Below are positions 35,499 to 43,623 of a stretch of 64,000 nt of DNA, in pieces. Each line of letters starts with the position of its first letter. Within the stretch, counting starts at the first letter, position 1. A program made the position numbers and the translations under genes. The notes beneath the pieces were generated by a model, which did not search any database, was not told the origin of the DNA, and was given only the letters and a program-made list of their open reading frames with translations. Source of the stretch: Methylobacter luteus IMV-B-3098 (GTDB taxonomy: Bacteria; Pseudomonadota; Gammaproteobacteria; Methylococcales; Methylomonadaceae); contig NZ_KE386569.1 of assembly GCF_000427625.1 (NCBI RefSeq), positions 952,215 through 1,016,214 of the forward strand, in the 5' to 3' direction.

Positions 35499-36332
35499 AT
35501 GAATGAAGCAGTAAATATCAAGAGTGACGGCGACCTGCTTTTTAATGAAGCTTTGTTTGGGCTTGCCATCCTCGCTTTTATTTTGTTGCTAATTATTGAG
35601 AAGATTAAGCCGTACCGGCACTTTTCTGCCAAGACTTATAAAGAATCGGTAGTGACCAATACCACGGCGTTTCTGTTTAACAATATCATTTTGACGGTAT
35701 TAAGGGCGTCGTCACTGTTTCTTATCGCACAACAATTTGCGTCCTACGGATTATTGGGCGGTATGGAAAATGGCCCGCTCAAATGGTTGTTGGCTTTCGC
35801 TTTTTTTGATCTGGCCATTTATCTCTGGCATGTGGCGAGCCATAAATACGAATGGCTGTGGCGGTTTCATAAAGTGCATCACAGCGACAAGAGCTTTAAT
35901 GTGTCCACCGGCTTTCGCTTTCATGTGTTCGATCTGTTGCTGGAAATCGTCTATAAGTCGATATTTGTCGTCGTCATCGGCGTCAATGCGTATCTGGTGC
36001 TGTCCATCGAGATTATCGAGCTGTTTTTCATATTCTTCCATCATGCCAATATCCGTGTGCCCAAGGAGGATCTGATCTCGCAACTGATTATTACGCCATC
36101 ATTGCACAGGGCGCATCATTCGACCTTGCGCAAGGAGCATGACAGCAACTATGGCATTGTTCTATCGGTCTGGGACCGCCTATTCAGCACGCGAAAAGAG
36201 CTGGTGCCTGAACATATCGGTCTGGACCTGATTGAAGCAGAAAATTTTATACAGCTGTTTTCGCTGGCGTTTATTACCGAACGCAAGATCCGGCAATTGC
36301 TGGGCTGGATTCCAAAGGGCAAAAAACCGTGA
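35499..36332 (+). CDS. Fatty acid hydroxylase / sterol desaturase family membrane protein
   Basis: A 277-residue integral membrane di-iron oxidase. Its histidine boxes are HVASH, HKVHHSD and HRAHHST, with an additional FHHANIR motif, arranged as in the C4-sterol methyl oxidase/fatty-acid hydroxylase superfamily. Four to five hydrophobic helices carry them (for example GLAILAFILLLIIEKI and WLLAFAFFDLAIYLWHV). It would use oxygen to hydroxylate or desaturate a lipid in the inner membrane. ATG 35499 has GAAGG seven bases upstream; an earlier ATG at 35475 overlaps the LOV stop codon (ATGA) and may allow coupling. It ends the LOV operon. Confidence 0.88.
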   Translation: MNEAVNIKSDGDLLFNEALFGLAILAFILLLIIEKIKPYRHFSAKTYKESVVTNTTAFLFNNIILTVLRASSLFLIAQQFASYGLLGGMENGPLKWLLAFAFFDLAIYLWHVASHKYEWLWRFHKVHHSDKSFNVSTGFRFHVFDLLLEIVYKSIFVVVIGVNAYLVLSIEIIELFFIFFHHANIRVPKEDLISQLIITPSLHRAHHSTLRKEHDSNYGIVLSVWDRLFSTRKELVPEHIGLDLIEAENFIQLFSLAFITERKIRQLLGWIPKGKKP

Positions 36333-36432
36333 ATAGCCCGCGCCGGTCCGCTGGTTATCGCATTGGCATGCAGTGCTTGGCGCGGCGAGCGGGATAAAAA
36401 CCGCCCGCGCAAATTTCGGCTATTAAAGGCAT

Positions 36433-36993
36433 TTATTGGCTGTCGAGTTGAACGGAAACCGGTATCGGCTTTGCAAGGCTATTGAAAACCGGGGAATATT
36501 TCTGAGCCATCCTGATGAGTTCCTCCTTCTGATCCTCGGAAACATCGGCCTCGATTTTGAAGTACACCCGGATATTCTTATAACCGACGGGAACCTCCTC
36601 CGATATGCCCAGAAAGCCGCGAAGGTCCAGGTCGCCTTCGTATCGGGATTCCACTTTCTTGATTTCGATGCCCTTAGCGGCCGCGTGAGCGATAAGACTC
36701 GTCGTCAGGCACCCGGACAGGGCTACTAGAAGATACTCCACGGGATTCGCGCCCAGATTCCAGCCGCAAAGAACGGGCGGCTCATCTATATCAAAAGTCA
36801 ATTGCTCGCGCGAGGTATCTTCATTCAGGGCGCCGTAAAAATCCTTGACTGTGGCGCAATTGTGGGTGCCGTCGATCCATGTATTGTTGGCGCGAAATTT
36901 GAATTGAGCAATTTCAGGGTTGTCCTTGATCTGTTCTATCGTATTGAATAACTGGTCTATGTTTACACCATTGATTTTCTGTTTCTGTGCCAT
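36433..36993 (-). CDS. OsmC family protein
   Basis: A 186-residue thiol-dependent peroxidase-like protein. It has the OsmC pattern PPVLCGWNLGANPVEYLLVA followed by LSGCLTTSLIAHAAAKGI, giving redox cysteines at 76 and 95, then the ESRYEGDLDLRGFLG strand and a KYSPVFNSLAKPIPV end. In this OsmC subgroup the two Cys are closer in sequence than in Ohr. It probably reduces organic hydroperoxides or protects thiols. AGAGG precedes the ATG. It converges with the LOV operon and is transcribed alone. Confidence 0.85.
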   Translation of the reverse strand: MAQKQKINGVNIDQLFNTIEQIKDNPEIAQFKFRANNTWIDGTHNCATVKDFYGALNEDTSREQLTFDIDEPPVLCGWNLGANPVEYLLVALSGCLTTSLIAHAAAKGIEIKKVESRYEGDLDLRGFLGISEEVPVGYKNIRVYFKIEADVSEDQKEELIRMAQKYSPVFNSLAKPIPVSVQLDSQ

Positions 36994-37257
36994 CTTAATT
37001 TCCTCTTGCTGAGTAGTGTTGGATTACATTCTGATGTACGCAGTTAATTGATTTTTAACAGCCTGTGCAGGCTGGGTTGGAGCTTTAGCGGAAACCCGGC
37101 ATGGGTGCTGCACAGCCGATTGCGTGTGGGGCGCCGAGAGTGGCCCCGAATCGATGCAATGGTTGTTTATGTTGGTTTTTCCGCCGTTTTAGCGGCCATT
37201 ATTCAGTTTTTTGACTTGATTTCCATCCGTACCGTCGCTGATAGCTTGGTTTTCCAA

Positions 37258-38133
37258 CTACAACCCCATTTTCAATTTGGCCAGCAAGTCCTGAAGCTCG
37301 GATTTAGGCGAAACCTGCGTTTGATAAATCGCCTGGATAGTGCGGCTGATTTCCGGATCGGTCAGGTAGCGGAATTTCACATGCTCCGCATCCTTCGGCA
37401 CAGTGAATTCCGGCAGCAGCGCGACGCCGATCCCGGCCCGCACCATGTTCAGTATCCATTCCTCGCTATTGCTGCGGTAGGTGGGGTACAGATCGATGTG
37501 CCTATCCTGACAAACGCTTTTGAGCTTGTCGCGCAGTTCGCAGTTGAGCCGGTCCAGATAGGGTTCTGATTGAATGGCTTTTAAATCGATACGCTGCGAT
37601 TGATTGAAGCGATGTCTGGCGCTGAAGGCGACGACATAGCGTTCCTCGTAAAGCGGCAGAAATTGATAGGCTCCTTCCTGTAAGTCTGTCGGAGCGCTAA
37701 TCACCAGATCCAGATAGCCGGTATCCAATTGCGTCAGCAAACTGCTTTCGCTGTCGACGATCAATTCCAGCTCGATGCGGGGATAAGCCTGCTGATAGTC
37801 GGCAAAAACGGCACTCAGGCGATGCGAGCTGATGGTGGCCATCATGCCAATCCGCAAGGGAACGGTGTTCAAGCGGGTAAAGCGTATGGCCTCGGCTTTG
37901 ATCGCCTGGGCTTCACGAAAAATTTGCCGGAGATTGGGTTCAACCAAACGCCCCAGGTCAGTCAGCCGGCAACCGGCTCTATCCCGGCTGAACAACTCAC
38001 CGCCCAGTTCCTCTTCCAGTTTTTTGATCGCCTGCGTCAAGGAAGGCTGGGAGATATAGGCGGATTGCGCGGCGCGAGTGAAAGTGCCTTGGTCGCACAC
38101 CGCCAGGAAGTAGCGAATCTGATGCATTTCCAT
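37258..38133 (-). CDS. LysR-family transcriptional regulator
   Basis: A 291-residue regulator. Residues 1-60 are the winged HTH (MEMHQIRYFLAVCDQGTFTR, SQPSLTQAIKKLEEELGGEL, SRDRAGCRLTDLGR) and 90-290 the periplasmic-binding-like effector domain. It is divergent from the EthD-type gene, and inverted repeats lie between them, so it most likely controls that operon and itself. The Met-His-Gln start and the early QIRYFLAVC segment resemble the CysB/OxyR-like hydrogen-peroxide or aromatic-compound sensing branches, but the inducer is unknown. Confidence 0.9.
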   Translation of the reverse strand: MEMHQIRYFLAVCDQGTFTRAAQSAYISQPSLTQAIKKLEEELGGELFSRDRAGCRLTDLGRLVEPNLRQIFREAQAIKAEAIRFTRLNTVPLRIGMMATISSHRLSAVFADYQQAYPRIELELIVDSESSLLTQLDTGYLDLVISAPTDLQEGAYQFLPLYEERYVVAFSARHRFNQSQRIDLKAIQSEPYLDRLNCELRDKLKSVCQDRHIDLYPTYRSNSEEWILNMVRAGIGVALLPEFTVPKDAEHVKFRYLTDPEISRTIQAIYQTQVSPKSELQDLLAKLKMGL

Positions 38134-38151
38134 GACTAGACGGCCTCATAG

Positions 38152-38212
38152 ATAGGAAAAACCTATTGTTCCATAGAAAGCCTGTATTTTACAAACCCTA
38201 TCAATAGGTTTT
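38152..38212. promoter_or_regulatory. LysR-type operator region
   Basis: Three nested inverted repeats lie in the 116-base divergent gap: ATAGG-N5-CCTAT (38152-38166), CCTAT-CA-ATAGG (38197-38208) and a long pair AAAACCTATTG (38158-38168) with CAATAGGTTTT (38202-38212). The repeated T-N11-A type half-sites are what LysR regulators bind. Confidence 0.65.
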
Positions 38213-38249
38213 ACATAGCCCAACCCGTCAACAACTATATGAGAAAGCT

Positions 38250-38579
38250 ATGAAAGAAGCAAAATTGATTGTGATGTACCCGGTGCCTGCCGACCTGGCC
38301 TTGTTCGAACGGCGCTATACGGAAGAGCATGTGCCGATGGCTGTCGAAAAACTGGCAGGCAAAACCCGCTTCGTCGCTTCGCTGATTACTTCAACCGCGG
38401 GCAATACGCCAGCTCCTTTTCATCGTATCGCCGAAGTGTATTTTCCGTCGATGGCCGAGCTTGTGGCCTGCCTGCATTCCGAGGGCGGCCAGGAAACGGC
38501 CAGCCATGCCATGGAAATTTCCAGCGGCGGCGCGCCTTTATTTCTGATTTCCGAAGTCGAAACCTTCAATTTCCAGTAA
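38250..38579 (+). CDS. EthD-family protein
   Basis: A 109-residue ferredoxin-like protein. KLIVMYPVPADLALFERRYT and EEHVPMAVEKLAG give the EthD start; PFHRIAEVYFPSMAELVACL gives the second strand-helix unit. EthD was first found with cytochrome P450 in ether degradation, and other members help dimeric monooxygenases; no catalytic residue is certain. It is divergent from the LysR gene and is first in a tightly spaced plus-strand set (18 bases to the next gene). Confidence 0.82.
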   Translation: MKEAKLIVMYPVPADLALFERRYTEEHVPMAVEKLAGKTRFVASLITSTAGNTPAPFHRIAEVYFPSMAELVACLHSEGGQETASHAMEISSGGAPLFLISEVETFNFQ

Positions 38580-38597
38580 GGCACGGCAGGAGTTTCC

Positions 38598-39206
38598 ATG
38601 AATAAACACCATACCCCAGGCAATCGGCGGCACTGCCGCCGCAATTATGATATACGGTTAATATTGCTTTTTTTTCTGCTGGCCGGCGTCCCCTTCGCCG
38701 CGCAGGCCCATCGCGGCGCCGTCGATGAAATCGATGCCTGCAATATCCGCGTGGGTCTCGAACGCGTGCATTTTACAGCTTACACGCCGGCATTGTCAGG
38801 TAACAAAGAGTATTGCAAGGCGATTCCGCAACTCGGTCAGACCCATCTGGTTTTTGATTACGAGGGCAAGCAGCTGCGCAACTTCAGCGTCGAATTCGAG
38901 ATTACCAAGGAACCGGATGGCACCCGGATTTTTTATCAGGAACCGCAAAAAATAAAAACCGGCACCACAACCGGCGTGGTCGATTTCCGCCAACACGGTG
39001 CGGGCAATTATCTGGCGCATATCGCCATCGTCGATAAGGACAAACGCCTCGACACCCATATTCCATTCTCGGTGGGTATTGAAGACGCCGACCAGAAAAG
39101 CTTTAGTCCGCTGCTGGCGACCACCCTTGGCCTGATGTTGGCGGTCTATGCGCTGATCAGATTCGTCCTGATGAAGGAAAAGTCTCAGGAAACCCCGAAA
39201 GCATAA
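38598..39206 (+). CDS. Periplasmic protein with C-terminal membrane anchor, unknown function
   Basis: A 202-residue protein. A long basic N-terminus leads into a signal segment (LILLFFLLAGVPFAAQA), the mature domain of about 120 residues is all-beta in look (VRVGL-type strands, Cys at two points) and a hydrophobic helix near 168-186 with a charged tail anchors it in the inner membrane. AGGAG lies five bases before the ATG. I cannot name the family; it resembles FixH/CopC-style accessory proteins only in layout. It sits between the EthD-like gene and a secreted esterase and is co-transcribed with them. Confidence 0.6.
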   Translation: MNKHHTPGNRRHCRRNYDIRLILLFFLLAGVPFAAQAHRGAVDEIDACNIRVGLERVHFTAYTPALSGNKEYCKAIPQLGQTHLVFDYEGKQLRNFSVEFEITKEPDGTRIFYQEPQKIKTGTTTGVVDFRQHGAGNYLAHIAIVDKDKRLDTHIPFSVGIEDADQKSFSPLLATTLGLMLAVYALIRFVLMKEKSQETPKA

Positions 39207-39258
39207 TCACCAAAGCACCGTCCCGAATCCGACAGACGATGCAATCCCCCGGAGACCC

Positions 39259-40149
39259 ATGATGATCAACTTTTCCCGCTTAAAGCCCTATCTGACTTCG
39301 CGTAACAAATGGCTGGCGGTGTTATTTCTGTTGCCGGTTTTGCTGGCTTTCGTGTTGCTGCTTATGGACAATAGCGGCGACTTTGCCCAAATGGGCACGG
39401 CCTCTTACCGGCCCGAATCGGTCCAGGGCCGCTGCCAACCGGACCTGCTGATCGGCGAAGCCGGCGCCAGCCATGGCGAATCGACCCAGGATGGGATCAA
39501 GTACAACGTCCGCACGCCGCTCAATTACGACCCATCCATTGCCCACCCGCTGTTGCTGGTCTTGTCGCCGGCCGGCTCGAACCGGGCCAAAACCGAAAAG
39601 ACCACGGGCCTGACGCTTCCGGCAACCACGGCCGGCTTCATCGTCGCCTATGCGGACCATCCGGAATTATCGCCTACCACAACCATTGAACTGGGCACTA
39701 TTCCCAAGCGGGTGGCCGAAAAGTGGTGCATCGATGAAAAGCGGATTTTTATCACCGGTCATTCCGACGGCGGCACTTCGGCGATGGCTTTGGCGTTCAT
39801 GGCCGGAACCCGGCACATTCCCGGCGCCATAGCTTCCAGCGCCGCCGGCATCGGTTATCAGGACCTGCGCGACCGCCAGTGCCCGAAACCGCTGCCGGTC
39901 ATGATCATGCACAGCGCCAACGATCACCTTTTTCCCGGCTATGGTCTCGAGTCGTCGGGATGGTGGGCAGCCTGCAATAAGTGCGACCCGATCCCGGAAA
40001 AGCTGGTCAACGGTTGTTTCGGCTATTCCGGCTGCGCCGACGGCGTTAAAACCTGGTACTGCGAAGGCGATAAACTGCATGCGCAATGGCCGGCTATTAA
40101 CGACACGCTCATCGATTTTTTTGCTTCATCGGGCCGTCGGCAACGATAG
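39259..40149 (+). CDS. Secreted alpha/beta hydrolase (feruloyl esterase / PHB depolymerase type)
   Basis: A 296-residue exported or N-anchored hydrolase. A hydrophobic N-terminal helix (about 19-38) is followed by a beta/alpha domain with the nucleophile elbow GHSDGG (Ser169), an acid near MHSANDHLF and a His near the end (DKLHAQWP). Cys residues at several sites suggest disulfides. This is the LpqC/poly(3-hydroxybutyrate) depolymerase family, which cuts ester bonds of plant or bacterial polymers. It is the third gene of the LysR-controlled operon; co-expression with an EthD protein suggests a joint catabolic role. Confidence 0.8.
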   Translation: MMINFSRLKPYLTSRNKWLAVLFLLPVLLAFVLLLMDNSGDFAQMGTASYRPESVQGRCQPDLLIGEAGASHGESTQDGIKYNVRTPLNYDPSIAHPLLLVLSPAGSNRAKTEKTTGLTLPATTAGFIVAYADHPELSPTTTIELGTIPKRVAEKWCIDEKRIFITGHSDGGTSAMALAFMAGTRHIPGAIASSAAGIGYQDLRDRQCPKPLPVMIMHSANDHLFPGYGLESSGWWAACNKCDPIPEKLVNGCFGYSGCADGVKTWYCEGDKLHAQWPAINDTLIDFFASSGRRQR

Positions 40150-40169
40150 TTTCACCGGGTTGGAATGTT

Positions 40170-40197
40170 GCAGGCTGGATTTATCAATCCAGCCTGC
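40170..40197. terminator. Bidirectional hairpin between convergent genes
   Basis: A 12-bp perfect stem (GCAGGCTGGATT with AATCCAGCCTGC) and a four-base loop lie between the plus-strand esterase stop (40149) and the minus-strand kinase/phosphatase stop (40210). A stable hairpin midway between convergent genes is typical of shared terminators, though T-runs are absent. Confidence 0.65.
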
Positions 40198-40209
40198 ACG
40201 ACTGTGCGT

Positions 40210-41940
40210 CTACCCCATCAGTAAATACAGCAAAGCCAGATTGGTAAACAGCAACAGTGCCGTCAGGCCTTTCCAGAAACCGGTCGGGTTACGCTGCATG
40301 AGCGGCAGCCGCTCGTCCGGCCTCAGGAATTTCGGATTGGGCAGGGACAGGTCGAACAGGAACTCCGACAGGTCGTCATAGCGCAGTTGCGGGTTGATGG
40401 CCGTGGCTTTTTTCAAGGCGCCGTCTATCCAGGCCGGCACCATGATGTTGTGATAAATGCTGGGCACGTATTTCAGTTTCGCCAGGCTCGGTTGATCCGG
40501 TCGTTCCGGCATGTCCGGGCCGAAGGGCAGGGCGCCGTTCAGCATTTCATAGGCGATGACGCCCAGCGAGTACAGATCGGATTTGATGCTGCCGCGCAGG
40601 CCCAAATGATATTCGGGCGCGGTGTAATTCAAAGTGCCCAGCACAGCTGTATGGCCGATGTGCTCCAGCGGCGTCATTTCCTCGATGCCGGCGATCTTGA
40701 CGGAGCCGAAGTCGATGATTTTAACGGTGCCGTTTTTATCGAACATGATGTTTTCGGGCTTGAGGTCCTGATGCAGCATTTCCATGCGATGAAAGGCGCG
40801 CAGCCCTTTGGCGATCTGCTCCAGTATTTTGCGCGTCTCCTTGATGTCGGCTTTCGGGTTGGTATCCATCCATTGCCTGAGCGTGGGGCCCTCCAGGCAT
40901 TCGGTGACATAGTAAATGCCGCTTTTTTCGCGGTCGCTGCCGAGGGTTTTCAGGACATGATCATTATGAATCCGTTTCCCCACCCACTCCTCGTGCAGAA
41001 AATGTTCTATGTAGTGCGTGTCGTCGTCATACAGAATGGATGGGGTTTTCAGCACGACCCGCGTGCCGGTTTTCATGTCAAAAGCCCGGTAAATCTGCGT
41101 GCGCTTGCTGGCATGCAGTTCCTCTTCAATCCGGTAGCCGTCCAATACCATGCCGGGCTTCAGCGGCGGCGGGAAAGGCAGGTTGGCATGGCGGCGCAGG
41201 ATTTCATCCTCTTTCGCCGGCGGCAGTTCCTCTATCCTGATCAGTTGGCAGGTTAAATTGTCGTCGCTTTTATTATCGAGCCCCAGCTGGACGATTTTTT
41301 CAGCCGTCAATGTTAAATCGGAGCTTCCCTGTAAAAGCCTTTTCAGGGTTTTTTCGTTGATGAAATCATGCACGCCGTCCGTCGTCATCAGGAACAGGTC
41401 GCCTTTTTCCAGCGGCAGCGCCTGGTAATCGACATCCAGCCGGGGTTCTATGCCCATTGCCCGGTTCAGGTAGCTCTTTTCCTGGCTGACCCAGACGCGG
41501 TGGTCGCGGGTGATCTGTTCGAGATTGCCTTTGCGCAGGCGGTAGAGTCTGGAATCGCCGATATGAAAAACATGTGCCGTGGTCGATTTGAAGACGCAGA
41601 TGCTGAGCGTGCTGACCAGGCCCCTGGCGGACGCATAGCGGGCCTGCCCCTGGCTGTACAGCCAGGAATTGGTCGCGGAGAGGATCTTCTGCCCGGCATG
41701 GATCACGGACCAGGAATCAGGCGTGCTGTAATAATCCTCCAGAAAACCGACCACGCAGCAATGGCTGGCCTGCTTGCCGGCATCGCTGCTGCTCATGCCG
41801 TCGGCAATGGCAACGGCGATGCCTTTGTAGGTCAGCTGGGGCTCTTCAGGCACCAGTGCGCCGAAGAAATCTTCATTATCGGCCTTGATGCCTTTGTCGC
41901 TGGCATGGCCCAGGCTGATCCGGAGTTTCGCTGATGACAT
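40210..41940 (-). CDS. PP2C phosphatase / Ser-Thr kinase fusion protein
   Basis: A 576-residue regulator. Residues about 1-240 are a PP2C-type phosphatase (KADNEDFFG, AVAIADGMSSSDAGK, HIGDSRLYRL) and about 265-535 a eukaryotic-type kinase (glycine-loop region, VVLKTP lysine, HQDLKPEN with Asp392, IDFGS with Asp410, APEY-like activation segment). A final helix (LLLFTNLALLYLLMG) anchors it in the membrane with both domains in the cytoplasm. It follows narK by 14 bases in the same operon, an arrangement known in other proteobacteria, so it probably tunes nitrate uptake or assimilation by phosphorylation. Confidence 0.92.
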   Translation of the reverse strand: MSSAKLRISLGHASDKGIKADNEDFFGALVPEEPQLTYKGIAVAIADGMSSSDAGKQASHCCVVGFLEDYYSTPDSWSVIHAGQKILSATNSWLYSQGQARYASARGLVSTLSICVFKSTTAHVFHIGDSRLYRLRKGNLEQITRDHRVWVSQEKSYLNRAMGIEPRLDVDYQALPLEKGDLFLMTTDGVHDFINEKTLKRLLQGSSDLTLTAEKIVQLGLDNKSDDNLTCQLIRIEELPPAKEDEILRRHANLPFPPPLKPGMVLDGYRIEEELHASKRTQIYRAFDMKTGTRVVLKTPSILYDDDTHYIEHFLHEEWVGKRIHNDHVLKTLGSDREKSGIYYVTECLEGPTLRQWMDTNPKADIKETRKILEQIAKGLRAFHRMEMLHQDLKPENIMFDKNGTVKIIDFGSVKIAGIEEMTPLEHIGHTAVLGTLNYTAPEYHLGLRGSIKSDLYSLGVIAYEMLNGALPFGPDMPERPDQPSLAKLKYVPSIYHNIMVPAWIDGALKKATAINPQLRYDDLSEFLFDLSLPNPKFLRPDERLPLMQRNPTGFWKGLTALLLFTNLALLYLLMG

Positions 41941-41954
41941 AACCGGCGTCCTGC

Positions 41955-43433
41955 CTAACTCACTTCAATGATGGCCACGGTGCCGTCTTCCTCAATCTCG
42001 ACCATATGGCCCTGCGGTTCTTCGATGAACTGCACGGCGACCAGGACCAGCAGCGCGCCGCCGGCGATCACTATGAAAAATACGGCAGGTGAGACAAAAG
42101 ACAGAATGGTCAGGAACAAGACGGCGCCGACATTGCCATAGGCGCCGACCATGCCGGCGATTTGCCCGGTCAGGCGCCGCTTGATCAGAGGCACCATGCC
42201 GAATACGGCGCCTTCGCCGGCCTGCACGAAGAAAGAGCAGGCCATGGTCAGCATCACGGCCGCCGTTATCGACCATTCCGACGTGATTTGCGACATCAAA
42301 AGGTAGCCCACCGATAACCCGGAAATAAAAAGCGTTAACGACAGCTTGCGGCCGAACTTGTCGCTAATCCAGCCGCCGCCGGGGCGGGCGACCAGGTTCA
42401 TGAAGGCAAAGCCCGATGCCAGCAGGCCGGCCTGCACGGATGTTACGCCTTGCGATTCATGGAACGTCTCGAAGAAAAACAGGGGCAGCATGGACACGAC
42501 GGCCAGTTCGGAACCGAAGGTAATCAGATAGGCCAGGTCAAGAATGGCGACCTGTTTGAACTTGTATTTATGAATCTCTTCAATCGGTTGCTGCAGGTGT
42601 CCCTCATTGACATGGATGATTTTGTAGACATTGTAGATGAACAGAAGCCAGATGCCGGCATAACAGCCCAGCGCCGCGGGTTGCGTCAACAGGTGCGCGC
42701 CGGCCGGCGACAGTTTCCAGGTCAGCAAGGTCAGGGTGGCGTAGAGGGGGATGTTCATGACGATGTAGAAGAACAAATCCCAGATGCTGCTGACTTCCAT
42801 GGCGCCGGCCTTTTTGGGCTTGAAATAAGTGGAGCCCTTGGGCGTGTCCGAGACCGAGAAAAAATAGACGCCGGCATAAAGCAGCGAGATCGCGCCGGTG
42901 CTGGCGATCGCATAGCGCCAGCCATCGGGGCCGCCGTAAAGCAGCGCGAGCGTCGGCAGCGCCATGGCTGCCGCGGCGGAGCCGAAATTGCCCCAGCCGC
43001 CGTATATGCCCTCGGCAATGCCGACCTGCCGGGCCGGAAACCACTCGCCGACCATGCGGATGCCGATGACGAAGCCGGCGCCGATAAAGCCCAACAGGAA
43101 GCGCGCCAGCGCCAATTGTTCAAAGCTGGAGGCAAAGGCGAACAGGAAGCAGGGCGCGCTGCCGACCGCCAGCAGCGCCGAGTAAGTACGCCGGGGGCCG
43201 AACTTGTCGACCAGGATACCGATGACGATACGCGCCGGAATAGTCAATGCCACATTCAAAATCAGTATGGTCTTGATATCCGTCTGACTCATGCGCAGCG
43301 ATTCGGCAACGGCCAGCATTAACGGCGCGTGGTTAAACCAGACGACAAAGCTGATAAAAAAAGCCAGCCATGACAGGTGCAGGATTTTGATATTGCCCGA
43401 GAAAGAAAGCAGATTTAATGTGGGTGAAGACAT
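41955..43433 (-). CDS. narK: NarK/NasA-type nitrate (nitrite) transporter
   Basis: A 492-residue MFS transporter of about 12 membrane helices. The N-terminal half shows [20 protein letters not shown] and [16 protein letters not shown], and the C-terminal half shows [20 protein letters not shown], the NarK-family loop with its Gly-rich nitrate signature and conserved Arg. AGGAAA lies six bases before ATG 43433, so I start it there rather than further upstream. It is first in an operon with the PP2C/kinase fusion. The likely role is nitrate uptake for assimilation. Confidence 0.9.
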   Translation of the reverse strand: MSSPTLNLLSFSGNIKILHLSWLAFFISFVVWFNHAPLMLAVAESLRMSQTDIKTILILNVALTIPARIVIGILVDKFGPRRTYSALLAVGSAPCFLFAFASSFEQLALARFLLGFIGAGFVIGIRMVGEWFPARQVGIAEGIYGGWGNFGSAAAAMALPTLALLYGGPDGWRYAIASTGAISLLYAGVYFFSVSDTPKGSTYFKPKKAGAMEVSSIWDLFFYIVMNIPLYATLTLLTWKLSPAGAHLLTQPAALGCYAGIWLLFIYNVYKIIHVNEGHLQQPIEEIHKYKFKQVAILDLAYLITFGSELAVVSMLPLFFFETFHESQGVTSVQAGLLASGFAFMNLVARPGGGWISDKFGRKLSLTLFISGLSVGYLLMSQITSEWSITAAVMLTMACSFFVQAGEGAVFGMVPLIKRRLTGQIAGMVGAYGNVGAVLFLTILSFVSPAVFFIVIAGGALLVLVAVQFIEEPQGHMVEIEEDGTVAIIEVS

Positions 43434-43558
43434 AATTATTTCCTGTTGAAAATTTTCTCCAGGAAACTGCATGTTGCATGCCAAGAGTGCAAACGGGGGC
43501 CGGCTCTGGCATCAAGCCTGATTGGTGAAATAGCGGCCGGCTCAAAAGCGGCGGGTAA

Positions 43559-43593
43559 GCACCAAAATCAGGCAGTCTGCCTGATTTTGGTGC
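43559..43593. terminator. Long hairpin between the L,D-transpeptidase and narK genes
   Basis: A 16-bp perfect stem (GCACCAAAATCAGGCA at 43559-43574, TGCCTGATTTTGGTGC at 43578-43593) around a 3-base loop. It lies 31 bases past the L,D-transpeptidase stop and upstream of narK on the same strand, so it may terminate the first transcript or act as a leader structure of the second. Confidence 0.7.
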
Positions 43594-43623
43594 GGGCATG
43601 GCGGGAAATGTCGTTGCTCGCTG

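Noticed and set aside
40387..43322. Open frames of about 290 codons on the plus strand opposite the kinase and narK genes
   Set aside because: Both real genes have complete catalytic motifs or membrane helices on the minus strand; the antisense frames are GC-driven.
43559..43593. ANTAR-binding leader for narK
   Set aside because: ANTAR leaders need two hexaloop stems; this hairpin has a three-base loop and is alone.
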